A DNA stretch of 64,000 nucleotides from an uncultured Gammaproteobacteria bacterium (GTDB lineage Bacteria > Pseudomonadota > Gammaproteobacteria > Pseudomonadales > Pseudohongiellaceae). Positions 17,340-26,248 of this stretch are shown here, piece after piece. Each line of letters starts with the position of its first letter. Positions within the stretch are counted from its first letter, which is position 1. The stretch spans positions 62,001-126,000 of the forward strand of contig CAJXVC010000003.1 in assembly GCA_913060975.1 (NCBI GenBank). The letters run 5' to 3'. The notes under the pieces were generated by a model, which was not told the origin of the DNA, searched no databases, and worked only from the letters and a program-made list of their open reading frames with translations. Made by a program: the position numbers and the translations under genes.

Positions 17340-17645
17340 TGATCAGTGAGCGACAATGATTACGGTCGTTTTCAGTAAACGCTTTAGTTTTGGGCGCTAA
17401 TAAAATAGCGAAATTACTGATACCAGAAGATCAGCAAAATTGAATTTACGATTCTGGCTTTTCCTCATGTGGAATAGGATGGCTTCATAAATAACTAGAT
17501 TGATCAAGAGTTGGCAGTTGCAAATCAAAAGATGATCAAACCTGGCGCTGGAGAACGCGCTGCCACCAATTCGTATCGGTGCCACTTGATACAGCGACGG
17601 GCATGCCGCTCTCATTCACAGATTGTTTCTATAAAGCTAAATCGC

Positions 17646-19448
17646 TTACATTGGTGCAGTTGTCAGTACTGTCCCTTCTCGGCGCGGATCAGCCGCGCCT
17701 TCCAGCTCATCCTCGTGCACAAGAATTACATGCAGCCCGGAATTCTCGCCTTCGCTTTCCTGTACGTTATAGCCAGCTTCACGTAATTGGCCGGCCAGTG
17801 CCTGGCCGGGCTCGCGGCCGATTTCCACACGCACAGTGTCTCCACGAGCAATGATATTGGGGAAATCGACTGCCTCTTGAACGCTCATTCCCCAGTCGAC
17901 AATGCCAATAATGGTCTTGGCAGTATAGGCGGGGATAGAGTTGCCGCCGGGTGAGCCGGTAACCATATACAGTTCATTATCGCTGTCGAGCAAGATCGAG
18001 GGTGACATGGATGAGCGCGGACGGGCGCCAGGTCGCACTTGATTGGCGGCCTCTGGTGTATCGGGATTGTACTCGCGAGCGAAATCGGTCAGCTCGTTGT
18101 TGAGCAGAAAGCCGGCGGCCCAGCGTGATGAGCCAAAGGCGGACTCGACAGTCATCGTGATAGAAACAGCGTTGCCGGCATCGTCAACTATGGAAAAGTG
18201 AGTGGTGCCCGCAGGCTCTTGTGTGCTGTCGGGGCTGAACACGGCAGCAGTCTCGCCGCCCAGTACAGAAGCCGGATCGCCATGGGTTGGTGACTCGCCG
18301 GGAGCGATTGGGTTTGCTCCGCGGCTCTGCAGGTAAGCAGGGTCTAGTAAGAGTTCCAGCGGTACGTCGACACGGTCCGGATCACCGAAGTAATAGTCGC
18401 GGTCAGCATAGGCCAGACGCTGGGCATCAACAAACGCTTTGACGCGCTCAAACTCAGTCGGGTTTTCCGGGACGAGTGTGTCATACATATTGGCAACCAT
18501 GATTTGCATGGCGCCTGACGAAGGGGGTGTTGCGGAGCATACTGTCAGGTCACGCCATGGGCCGCAGATTGCCTCGCGTTCAATCGCCTCGTAGCTGGCC
18601 ATGTCTTCCATGGTCAAGCTGCCACCGTCGGGTTCTGCTTGCGTGGCCGCAACAATGGCCTCGGCGATCTCGCCGGTGTAAAAAGCCTCCGGGCCTTCGT
18701 CGACAATGCGTTGCAGGGTAGCGGCATATTCGGGGTTACGCACCAGAGCGCCGGGTTGAATGGCTTCGCCGTCAGGGAAGAAGTACTCGGCCGCACCGGG
18801 GTTCTCATCCAGTCGTGATACCTGGGCGATGCGAGGTAGCAAGCCGGCCATCTTTTCGGTGGCGACAAAACCTTCGCTGGCCAATTCGATGGCCGGTTCA
18901 AACAAGCTTGCCCACGGCAGTTTGCCGTAGTTGTCATGGGCCAGTTTATATAGGGCCACGGCGCCGGGCACGCCGACTGCCTTGCCACTCTGCCAGGCGT
19001 TCAAAAAACCCATGACCTCACCGTCCTGCATGAACATATCAGCTGCGGCGCCAGCCGGAGCAGCCTCGCGGCCATCATAGAAGCGTACGCGCTTGTTGTC
19101 CTGCTCAAAGACCACCATGAAGCCGCCGCCGCCCAGTCCTGAGCTTTCGGGCTCTACCAGACCGAGCACCGCGTGCGCCGCGATAGCGGCATCGACGGCG
19201 TGACCACCCTGGGCCAGCATTTCAGCGGCCGCGTCCGTGGCATAAGGGTTGGCCACTGCAGCCATGAAACCAAGATCCCATGCAGAGGCGGCGTTCGAAA
19301 TTGCCGGTATAGCCGGAATAGGTGAAACGGGCTGCGCGCCTGCGCTGTTGTCATCAGTGTTGCTCGCACTTGGTGCCGGTGTCGACTGCGGCGCTTCGGA
19401 ACAATAAGTTAGCAATGACAATAACAGCGTGATTACAACGGTTCTCAT
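17646..19448 (-). CDS. ggt: gamma-glutamyltransferase
   Basis: Exported Ntn-hydrolase of 600 residues that cleaves or transfers gamma-glutamyl groups from glutathione. The N-terminal GGT region has GGHAVDAAIAAHAVLGLVEPESSGLGGGGFMVV. The autoprocessing site and catalytic Thr are in AGTTHFSIVDDAGNAVS (about residue 410), which starts the small subunit. Downstream motifs include SMSPSILLD and GSPGGNSIP. The signal peptide contains LLTYCSEAP, an imperfect lipobox with Tyr before Cys, so lipid attachment is uncertain. The length matches the family. It likely recycles extracellular or periplasmic glutathione and peptides. Confidence 0.95.
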   Translation of the reverse strand: MRTVVITLLLSLLTYCSEAPQSTPAPSASNTDDNSAGAQPVSPIPAIPAISNAASAWDLGFMAAVANPYATDAAAEMLAQGGHAVDAAIAAHAVLGLVEPESSGLGGGGFMVVFEQDNKRVRFYDGREAAPAGAAADMFMQDGEVMGFLNAWQSGKAVGVPGAVALYKLAHDNYGKLPWASLFEPAIELASEGFVATEKMAGLLPRIAQVSRLDENPGAAEYFFPDGEAIQPGALVRNPEYAATLQRIVDEGPEAFYTGEIAEAIVAATQAEPDGGSLTMEDMASYEAIEREAICGPWRDLTVCSATPPSSGAMQIMVANMYDTLVPENPTEFERVKAFVDAQRLAYADRDYYFGDPDRVDVPLELLLDPAYLQSRGANPIAPGESPTHGDPASVLGGETAAVFSPDSTQEPAGTTHFSIVDDAGNAVSITMTVESAFGSSRWAAGFLLNNELTDFAREYNPDTPEAANQVRPGARPRSSMSPSILLDSDNELYMVTGSPGGNSIPAYTAKTIIGIVDWGMSVQEAVDFPNIIARGDTVRVEIGREPGQALAGQLREAGYNVQESEGENSGLHVILVHEDELEGAADPRREGTVLTTAPM

Positions 19449-19663
19449 GGTGTGATTCTCGGATGTCAGAATGGGGAAATGATGAGTTGAGAGTGTTGGT
19501 TTCCGGTATTGCCTGCAGCACTCTCAAACCAGCTTCAAGCTTACCATAACAGCAGTTTACCGCCAGCGGTGGGACGGATGGATATCACGACGTTGCGCTG
19601 TGGTACGGTACTTGCGGCCAGACCAAGGCTGACTGCTCACAGGGTTTGTTGAAAAGCAGATAT

Positions 19664-19691
19664 AAAAAAGGCGAGCCGAGGCTCGCCTTTT
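19664..19691. terminator. bidirectional intrinsic terminator
   Basis: AGGCGAGCC and GGCTCGCCT form a GC-rich stem. On the minus strand it is followed by a T-run (AAAAAA on the plus strand) and on the plus strand by TTTT. It ends the monooxygenase-fusion gene located just upstream on the minus strand. Confidence 0.88.
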
Positions 19692-19720
19692 GCACAGTCT
19701 GTGAATGCGCCGGGGGAGAG

Positions 19721-21565
19721 TTAGTCCTCGCCACCATTTTGGTTCACTTCCTGCCATGTATAGAAACCCATGAACATCTCTTCCCAGCTCTGCTCGCCCC
19801 AGGTGACTTCCTGAGCCGGATCAGGGTTATACGGGTTCTGGGCAGAGTTATCAAAAGCGCCATGAGCCACAATTTGAGTGCCGGCGGGCACACGCAGTGG
19901 TTCGGCTAATTCATGCGCCAGCTGCCAGTTAAACGAATAGGCAGGTACGGACAAGAGCAATTCTTCGCTGCCATCAGGGTAGCGTGCAGTAAAGGCCATG
20001 CGCTTGCCGCGGAAATGCATGTGTGGCATCAGGCTATGAATTTCTGCTTCGTTAGGCACGTTGGTGACCAGCTCCATTTCATGATCCTTGGCTTGTGGCG
20101 GGATCTGAATTGTGAAGGCATTACCAACGCCGCCACCCATACGTTCTGCAGGCTCTTCGCCTTCTGGGTAGAAGTAGATGCCGATCTCTGTAGCATCTGT
20201 CGTTTCCTTGCCGGAGGTGGTGTAGTGCATTTGCAGACTCAGGCTGGAGCCGGCACGCAGCAGTCCGCCAACGCCTTCTGGATTCCAGCTTACACTGTTA
20301 CCCGGCGCATAGCCGGCAATGGAAGCCTGGTTGGGATCGCCGCCACCGAGAATGAAGCCGATATCGATGTCGGGGTTTTCACGGAAGATACGGTCCATGT
20401 CCGGCTGCCCGCCAGCAGCGATGGCTGCGAACATCTGGCCGCGAATGGCTTGCGCGCGTTCAGGAGGCAGTTTGCCGATGGCTTCCATGAAGGCCTGTTG
20501 CGGATCCATGGCACCTTCTGGCGGAACAACAGTTGTGATGATGTGGTGCAAGACTTCGGCCTTGTCAGGAGCGACTTCACTGCCGCGTACCCAACGATCT
20601 TCGGTCAGGCCCAGATCAAGCGGAATGTCCATGTAGTCGACCACGCCTGTGGCTGGAATATTTTGCGGTGGCACCTTCACAATCAGGTCAGGCTCACCCA
20701 TTTTCCACTTGGTGTCCGGCCATACCAGTGCAGTCAGCGGGTCATCATCGCCTTCCACATTGGCGCCAGCGTCAACCCAGCGAATCAACTTCTGGATTTC
20801 GGCATCGCTCAGGTTCATTTCATTGGCCATCTTGTAACCGACCTTGTTGTCGATTTGGCCTGGTGGCATGCGCTTGGTCATAACCACTTCGCGAATCATT
20901 GGCGACCAGCCCCGAACGGCTAGCTTGTTGTCCATGGCAAAAGGGGCAATACCGCCTTCACGGTGACATTCAGCGCAATTCTCAGCGATGATCGGGGCAA
21001 TATCGTCGGCATACGACAGTGTGTGACCGTCCACACCCTGGCTGTAGTCAATAGCCATACCGTTAGCAGCGACTGTCGTCAGCGCAGGGCTATTGCCAGC
21101 AATAGCTTCGGTCAAAGCCTGTTCCAGTCCGGACTGGATCGGGCCGCGATAGAGAATTTCGAAAGTTTTGGGGCTGTATACGACAGCCTGATCCATATGC
21201 GTCAAACCCAGTGCTTCAGCGACAACCTGGGCATCATCCATCAGCACTGGCAAGTCACTGCCAGCGATGTCAGCGGCAACGGCTGCGCGATCGATTTGCA
21301 AGCCAGGGTTAAGCAGGAAAAATTGCACACCCTGGTCGGCGTATTGGTCTTGCAGAGTCTTTAGAGCGGCCAATGCTTGCTGGTCCGTCTGGCCAACAGC
21401 TTGCGGTAGAATAACCACAGCAGAGTGATCATCATACCAGGCCATATGATGTTGTGCGCCGGCATGATCGATCAGCGCAAAATCACCCACGCGTTCGCCA
21501 GCGATCAGGCTGGTGCCACTGAGTGTTAAAAGCAGGGTTAAAGCGAGTTGCAGAGAATATTTCAC
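19721..21565 (-). CDS. exported thioredoxin-like / cytochrome c / copper monooxygenase fusion
   Basis: Periplasmic multidomain protein of 614 residues with a signal peptide (LTLLLTLSGTSLIAG). Residues about 25-165 are AhpC/TSA-like (GDFALIDHAGAQHHMAWYDD). This part lacks the redox Cys pair and so may be structural. Residues about 175-270 are a cytochrome c-like module with haem motif CAECH and a likely Met in TKRMPPG. Residues about 300-600 resemble PHM/dopamine-beta-hydroxylase copper type II monooxygenase folds (VLHHIITT and SLMPHMHFRGKRM as His-rich metal motifs). Such fusions are seen in marine bacteria with unknown substrate. It is a single gene followed by a strong terminator. Confidence 0.82.
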   Translation of the reverse strand: MKYSLQLALTLLLTLSGTSLIAGERVGDFALIDHAGAQHHMAWYDDHSAVVILPQAVGQTDQQALAALKTLQDQYADQGVQFFLLNPGLQIDRAAVAADIAGSDLPVLMDDAQVVAEALGLTHMDQAVVYSPKTFEILYRGPIQSGLEQALTEAIAGNSPALTTVAANGMAIDYSQGVDGHTLSYADDIAPIIAENCAECHREGGIAPFAMDNKLAVRGWSPMIREVVMTKRMPPGQIDNKVGYKMANEMNLSDAEIQKLIRWVDAGANVEGDDDPLTALVWPDTKWKMGEPDLIVKVPPQNIPATGVVDYMDIPLDLGLTEDRWVRGSEVAPDKAEVLHHIITTVVPPEGAMDPQQAFMEAIGKLPPERAQAIRGQMFAAIAAGGQPDMDRIFRENPDIDIGFILGGGDPNQASIAGYAPGNSVSWNPEGVGGLLRAGSSLSLQMHYTTSGKETTDATEIGIYFYPEGEEPAERMGGGVGNAFTIQIPPQAKDHEMELVTNVPNEAEIHSLMPHMHFRGKRMAFTARYPDGSEELLLSVPAYSFNWQLAHELAEPLRVPAGTQIVAHGAFDNSAQNPYNPDPAQEVTWGEQSWEEMFMGFYTWQEVNQNGGED

Positions 21566-21950
21566 GAAGAACTCCCTCGGTTTGTTCTGGTTGCTAGCTA
21601 AGGAATTTGATCTTACTTGGCTTGCCAGTCTACGCCGATAGCAAGAGAATTCAGCTGATTTTCTGAATTTTTGTTACCAACCTACCCATCATGATTAGAG
21701 GGCCCAAACCACGGGGTCTGTAGCAATTTGTTACAAATTACTTGATTGCCGGGATCCTCGCTGGCGTCGTTGAAGCTAGTTACTAGAAATTACAAAGCCA
21801 ATCTGAGTCCGATGCAAGTATACGTTTCCTGGTGATTTAGCCGCACGCGGGGCTAACTCTCCGGGCTCAGCTACTCCATAATGACATGCATGGAACCACC
21901 CCCGACATCGGGGCCTGATAATGGGATGTTTGCGCAAGCAAGGGGAAGGA
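21566..21950. other. divergent promoter region with palindromes
   Basis: About 385 bases between the divergent monooxygenase fusion and Kef-type antiporter genes. AATTTGT-T-ACAAATT (21725-21739) is a perfect 15-nt dyad and CCCCGA-CA-TCGGGG (21900-21913) sits upstream of the antiporter RBS. A 60-codon minus-strand ORF in the track has no support. These dyads are candidate operators. Confidence 0.45.
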
Positions 21951-23723
21951 ATGTACACAGAAAGTCTGCTGGTTAATGCGCTGTACTATTTGACGGCAGC
22001 GGTCATCGCCGTGCCACTGTTCAAAGCCATCGGTCTGGGTTCAATTCTGGGCTATTTGTTCGCCGGTGTCGTGCTTGGACCCAGTGCACTGGGCCTGGTC
22101 CACGATCCTGAAGAGGTGCTGCACTTTGCTGAATACGGGGTGATTTTCCTTCTATTTGTTATTGGGCTGGAACTGGCACCGAACAAACTATGGACCATGC
22201 GCGGCCAGATTTCCGTCACTGGTGGCAGCCAGCTTTTACTTTCAGCCCTTGTCATTGGTGCTGTCTTTCTTCTGCTGACCGAAGGCGCCTCGCAAGCCAC
22301 GGTGCTAGGCTTGACTCTGGCGCTGTCGTCAACTGCTTTTGCCATCCAGCTAATGAGTGAAGAACATATTTTGGCCTCACCATTGGGCCGGCAAGGGTTT
22401 TCTATCCTGTTGCTACAGGATCTGGCCGTTATTCCGATCTTGATTCTGGTTGGTCTGCTGGCGCAGGGGGGAGTCGCAACTGGCCCGCCTTGGTACTACG
22501 GTATACTGGCGGTGCTTGCAGTTATGCTCTTTGGACGCTTTGGGCTGAATCAAGTGTTGGCCATTGTCGCCAATACCCAAAACCGAGAAGTGATGACAGC
22601 AGCCAGCCTGCTCATCGTCATCGGTGTTGCCGTACTTATGAACGCGGTTGGCCTGTCCATGGGATTAGGGGCTTTTCTGGCTGGCATCATGCTGGCCAAT
22701 TCAGACTATCGTCATCAGTTGGAATCGGATATCGAGCCGTTCAAGGGCATCTTGCTCGGCTTGTTCTTTATCGCAGTGGGGATGTCGATCAATCTAAGTC
22801 TGTTGCTCGATCATCCCCTGGCCATGATTGCCGCTGCCATCGCTCTGGTGGCGAGCAAGACATTAATAATCGTGCTGATCTTGCGCCTGCAAAAGGTAAG
22901 TTTCAGAGAAGGCTTTCAGCTGGGTTTGATGTTGTCACAAGGCGGTGAATTTGCCTTTGTTGTGCTGTCGCAGGCAACGCAGACTGGTTTGTTAGGCACC
23001 GAGATCGCTGAGCAGGTGACGTTGGTGGTAGGCCTGAGTATGGCGTTAACGTCGCCATTGGTGGCGATACAACGCAAATATTGGCACTGCCGCAGCGAAA
23101 AGCAGCCTGATCAGGATGCCCATTGGGATGACCATGAACCGGAAGTGATGATTGCCGGCTTTGGACGTTTCGGTCAGGTGATCGGGCGTATGTTGGCGGC
23201 GCGACACATTCCTTTTACGGCAATGGACAAAAACCCGACTCATGTGGAGTTCGTCAGGCAGTTCGGTAACCGATTATATTTTGGAGACATGAGTCGTCTT
23301 GATCTATTGCAATCTGCTGGCGTGAAACATGCAAAGATTCTGGTGGTGGCAGTGGATGAGATGGAGCAGTCGTTGGCAATCATCGATCTGGCCCGAGAGC
23401 AGAATCCCGATATTCATATTGTCGCGCGTGCGATTAATCGTTTTCATGCCTATGAGTTACACAAGCGCGAAATCAAGTCCGTCATTCGCGATACGTTTGC
23501 CAGTTCACTGGAGGCGGCGACAGAAACACTGGAGATTCTGGGCTACCCGGAAGGTCAGGCGCTGGAGATCGCTGATATGTTTCGCAAACATGACGAGGCA
23601 CTACTGCAGCGATCGGTGGCGCACATGGACAATATGGACGAACTACTGGCAATCGCGGCAGAAGGGCGCAAAGAGTTGGAGCAACTCTTTGCCGAGGACA
23701 GTAAACGGCCTATTTCCCAGTGA
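21951..23723 (+). CDS. CPA2-family K+/H+ antiporter, KefB/KefC-like
   Basis: Inner-membrane monovalent cation:proton antiporter of 590 residues. About twelve helices occupy residues 1-375, including IGLGSILGYLFAGVVLGPSALGL and the conserved LALSSTAFAIQLM. Then comes a cytosolic RCK/TrkA-N domain with the nucleotide-binding AGFGRFGQVIGRML (about residue 400) and GDMSRLDLLQSAGV. This is the organisation of KefB/KefC, which are gated by glutathione adducts in E. coli. No KefF/G ancillary gene is adjacent. The track start lies 10 codons upstream; the ATG used here directly follows AGGGGAAGGA. Confidence 0.92.
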   Translation: MYTESLLVNALYYLTAAVIAVPLFKAIGLGSILGYLFAGVVLGPSALGLVHDPEEVLHFAEYGVIFLLFVIGLELAPNKLWTMRGQISVTGGSQLLLSALVIGAVFLLLTEGASQATVLGLTLALSSTAFAIQLMSEEHILASPLGRQGFSILLLQDLAVIPILILVGLLAQGGVATGPPWYYGILAVLAVMLFGRFGLNQVLAIVANTQNREVMTAASLLIVIGVAVLMNAVGLSMGLGAFLAGIMLANSDYRHQLESDIEPFKGILLGLFFIAVGMSINLSLLLDHPLAMIAAAIALVASKTLIIVLILRLQKVSFREGFQLGLMLSQGGEFAFVVLSQATQTGLLGTEIAEQVTLVVGLSMALTSPLVAIQRKYWHCRSEKQPDQDAHWDDHEPEVMIAGFGRFGQVIGRMLAARHIPFTAMDKNPTHVEFVRQFGNRLYFGDMSRLDLLQSAGVKHAKILVVAVDEMEQSLAIIDLAREQNPDIHIVARAINRFHAYELHKREIKSVIRDTFASSLEAATETLEILGYPEGQALEIADMFRKHDEALLQRSVAHMDNMDELLAIAAEGRKELEQLFAEDSKRPISQ

Positions 23724-23739
23724 GCACTGATATTCCGGG

Positions 23740-24273
23740 CTAATTGCGTAGCCAGGTAACTGCATCATCCAGTTCACGAGTCAGTTTGAATAGTGCGGCG
23801 ACCTTGTCGGCGACCAGCAACAGAAACTGTCGAACTGAGCCGTAGGCAAGGTCATTGCTAACCAGAATGGCAATGCGACTGCAGCCAATTTTCGCATTGT
23901 TGTCGATGTAGGTATCGCACAACGACATCATGGCGTTCAGGTCGTTGCGACCAAAATCCGCCAGACGAAAATCCAAAAGGACCCCCAATCCATTCTGCCA
24001 GAGCGGCTGGGACAGTATGTCCTGAATCAGGTTGCGATGGCAGCCTACGTTGAAATTACCCGATGCAACCGCGTAAATAAAATTATTGCTGCTGGATAGA
24101 GTGTCCGAGTTGCCATTCGAAGAATTTTCTGAAGAATCTGCGGGATCGGATCGTGAAACTGCCTGATGAATGGCGGTAATACTGTATTGTGTGCTGTGTT
24201 GAAAGCGGAGTCTGGAGTTGGATTGCGGGTGTGAAACTGCGGAAAACTGTCCGTAACTGATCGACCATTCCAT
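23740..24273 (-). CDS. SpoIIAA-like (STAS-fold) protein
   Basis: Protein of 177 residues. The N-terminal 60 residues are low-complexity and rich in Ser and Asn (SSENSSNGNSDTLSSSNN). The C-terminal 115 residues resemble SpoIIAA-like/STAS proteins: LGVLLDFRLADF, SRIAILVSNDLAYGSVRQFLLL and a final ELDDAVTWL. Such proteins are common, short and uncharacterised in proteobacteria. The true start may be further downstream because the N-terminus is not conserved-looking. It is convergent with the Kef-like gene, 16 bp away. Confidence 0.6.
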   Translation of the reverse strand: MEWSISYGQFSAVSHPQSNSRLRFQHSTQYSITAIHQAVSRSDPADSSENSSNGNSDTLSSSNNFIYAVASGNFNVGCHRNLIQDILSQPLWQNGLGVLLDFRLADFGRNDLNAMMSLCDTYIDNNAKIGCSRIAILVSNDLAYGSVRQFLLLVADKVAALFKLTRELDDAVTWLRN

Positions 24274-24564
24274 AAAGCTTAAATTGGGCTTGTGCGGTGA
24301 AGGGCGCAGTATACGAGCCGATTTCGGAATTGCAACCTAGAAAGGGAATCAGCAACGAATTAGGTATGAACTTTTGCGGGAAAGCTCCCTAATCTCAGTA
24401 AAATTACGTAGACTTGCAATCTCTTGCGGTCAGAATCATTATTCTTCACACTCGGAATTATCCGGCTTAGGTTGGCGGCTGACTGCTGAAGCGCGCTAAC
24501 CACCTGACCCACAGGCATAAGCAATTACTCATCATCCACAATAATAACGAATCGAGCTCTGGCC

Positions 24565-26196
24565 ATGATCCTATCTGTTGTTGCTTCCTTAATTCACAGA
24601 TCTTGCCAGTCTGGCGCTGTTTTGGCTCACCGCGCTGGCGCAGTCTTCGCGGTACTGACACTGTTTACCGTTAGCGCACCTGTAGTCTGGGCTCAGGCTG
24701 AAGGGCCATGGTTTGGTATCACTCTGCCACCCCCGTTGATTCCGGGCGAAGCGCCTGTCGCCATTGGTGTCCGTGGCCCGGCGCCAGCAGTGGTGCCTGC
24801 CGGCGAAGAAGGGTTCAGCAATCTGGAAGGCGAACGTCTGGCGCAGGATCTCAATGCCATCGTGGCGGTTTCGCACGCTAGCCGTGCCAGTCAGGAATTG
24901 GGCGGCAATCAAATGTGGGGCCGCGTGGCTGGATTTCCTAGTGGCGAGGACATTACCAGCTGGTCGGCCGAGCAATTTCGCGCTGCAGGCATCAGCGATG
25001 TGCGAGTACAGCAGTTTTCACAAGATGCTGATGCAGTGCAGTGGTTACCCACTTCCTGGCAAGTGACTTTACTGGGGGATGCTGCCTTTGGAGCAGGTAG
25101 TGGTGATGTCGTGCTGGAGACGGCAATGGCGCTGGCACCTTCGGAAATTCCCGGTGGTGGACTCACAGCACCTATTATTTACGTCGGACGTGCCACAGCC
25201 GCCGAAATCATGCATATGGATGTGGCCGGCAAAATAGCGATTCAACATGTCACTCCTCAAGCACATCTGGTCTTTGAGCGGACACCGTCAGTGCCACGTG
25301 CCCAGGAGCTCATGGCGCGTGGTGCCGTGGCAGTGGTAACGATGGTTGACCAGCCTGGCAATGCCATGGTGCGCGACTTCAGCAATTGTGGTGGACCCTG
25401 TTTTAATCTGGGCGGTCAGGACAGTAATTTCCTGTCCGCAGTGATGGACGCAGCTGCCCTCGATGGATCATTCGACCAGTTACGGATGCGGCTGGAAGTT
25501 GCATCAGCAGAACATACCGGCTTGCGGGCGAGTAATGCGATCGCAGTGATTCCCGGCAGCAGTGACGAAACTATTGTTCTCAATGCCCATACGGATGCCT
25601 GGTTTGATGGCGCCGGTGATAATGGCGATGGACTGGCAGTGCTAATGGGGCTGGCGCGGCATTTCATGCAGCCCGGGCAACAATTGAATCGAACGCTGGT
25701 GTTGGTAGCCAGTGCCGGGCATCATACGCGTGGCCTGAATGGTCCACGCAATGCGGTGCGCATGAACCCCGACTTGTTCGATGAGGCATTGCTGATTTTC
25801 AATCTCGAGCACGTGGCACAGCGCAATATTGCCCCGGCCCGCTTTCTGTTTGAGGACGGCTATCGCCAGTTCACGGCAGATGTCGGCGAAGCGCCAATTG
25901 TCGTTGGCATCACCAATGAGTCGGCTGCCTTACAGAACTTGTTTACTGAAGGGGTGCAGCGTTACGGTACCAATTTCATGTCGACGGAATCCGATATGGC
26001 TAGCGGCGAGGGCGGCGGCTATCGTAGTGCCGGTGTGCCCATAGTCACAACCATGCAGGCGCCACCGCTGTACCATACCAGTGGCGAGGTTGAGGAAGTG
26101 ATCTCGATCCCGGGCATGGAACGTATGGCAAGATTCATGGCGTTTTTCGTCAAGCAAGTCGATCAATTAGACATTCAGCAGATAGGCGGTCGATAA
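24565..26196 (+). CDS. exported M28-like peptidase with altered catalytic motif
   Basis: Protein of 543 residues with a signal segment (AVFAVLTLFTVSAPVVWAQ), a PA-type insertion (about residues 190-290) and an M28-like domain (about 325-540). Zinc-site motifs NAHTDAWFDGAGDNGDGLAV are present. The position that in M28 enzymes carries the Glu-Glu pair (GEExGLxG) reads SAGHHTRGLNG here, with His-His instead. The next ligand segment is FNLEHVAQRN, and the last His is in YHTSGEVEEV. It is therefore either an atypical or an inactive member. Homologues with this motif may share another activity. It lies 52 bp upstream of ferrochelatase and may be co-transcribed with it. Confidence 0.75.
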   Translation: MILSVVASLIHRSCQSGAVLAHRAGAVFAVLTLFTVSAPVVWAQAEGPWFGITLPPPLIPGEAPVAIGVRGPAPAVVPAGEEGFSNLEGERLAQDLNAIVAVSHASRASQELGGNQMWGRVAGFPSGEDITSWSAEQFRAAGISDVRVQQFSQDADAVQWLPTSWQVTLLGDAAFGAGSGDVVLETAMALAPSEIPGGGLTAPIIYVGRATAAEIMHMDVAGKIAIQHVTPQAHLVFERTPSVPRAQELMARGAVAVVTMVDQPGNAMVRDFSNCGGPCFNLGGQDSNFLSAVMDAAALDGSFDQLRMRLEVASAEHTGLRASNAIAVIPGSSDETIVLNAHTDAWFDGAGDNGDGLAVLMGLARHFMQPGQQLNRTLVLVASAGHHTRGLNGPRNAVRMNPDLFDEALLIFNLEHVAQRNIAPARFLFEDGYRQFTADVGEAPIVVGITNESAALQNLFTEGVQRYGTNFMSTESDMASGEGGGYRSAGVPIVTTMQAPPLYHTSGEVEEVISIPGMERMARFMAFFVKQVDQLDIQQIGGR

Positions 26197-26248
26197 ATTG
26201 CCGCGCTCTGCATTCAGTCAGTAGCTATTAGCCAGGACTTATAATCGT

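Larger units (their letters stand above)
17188..17645. other. 458-bp intergenic region with palindromes, no gene seen
   Basis: This region lies upstream of the histidine kinase and downstream of gamma-glutamyltransferase, both on the minus strand. It contains the two palindromic elements listed separately. Short ORFs (72-91 codons) lack ribosome binding sites and have unconvincing translations. Confidence 0.55.

Noticed and set aside
19913-20923. 336-codon plus-strand ORF antisense to the monooxygenase fusion
   Set aside because: Shadow frame of a well-supported gene; no RBS and no recognisable domain despite the length.
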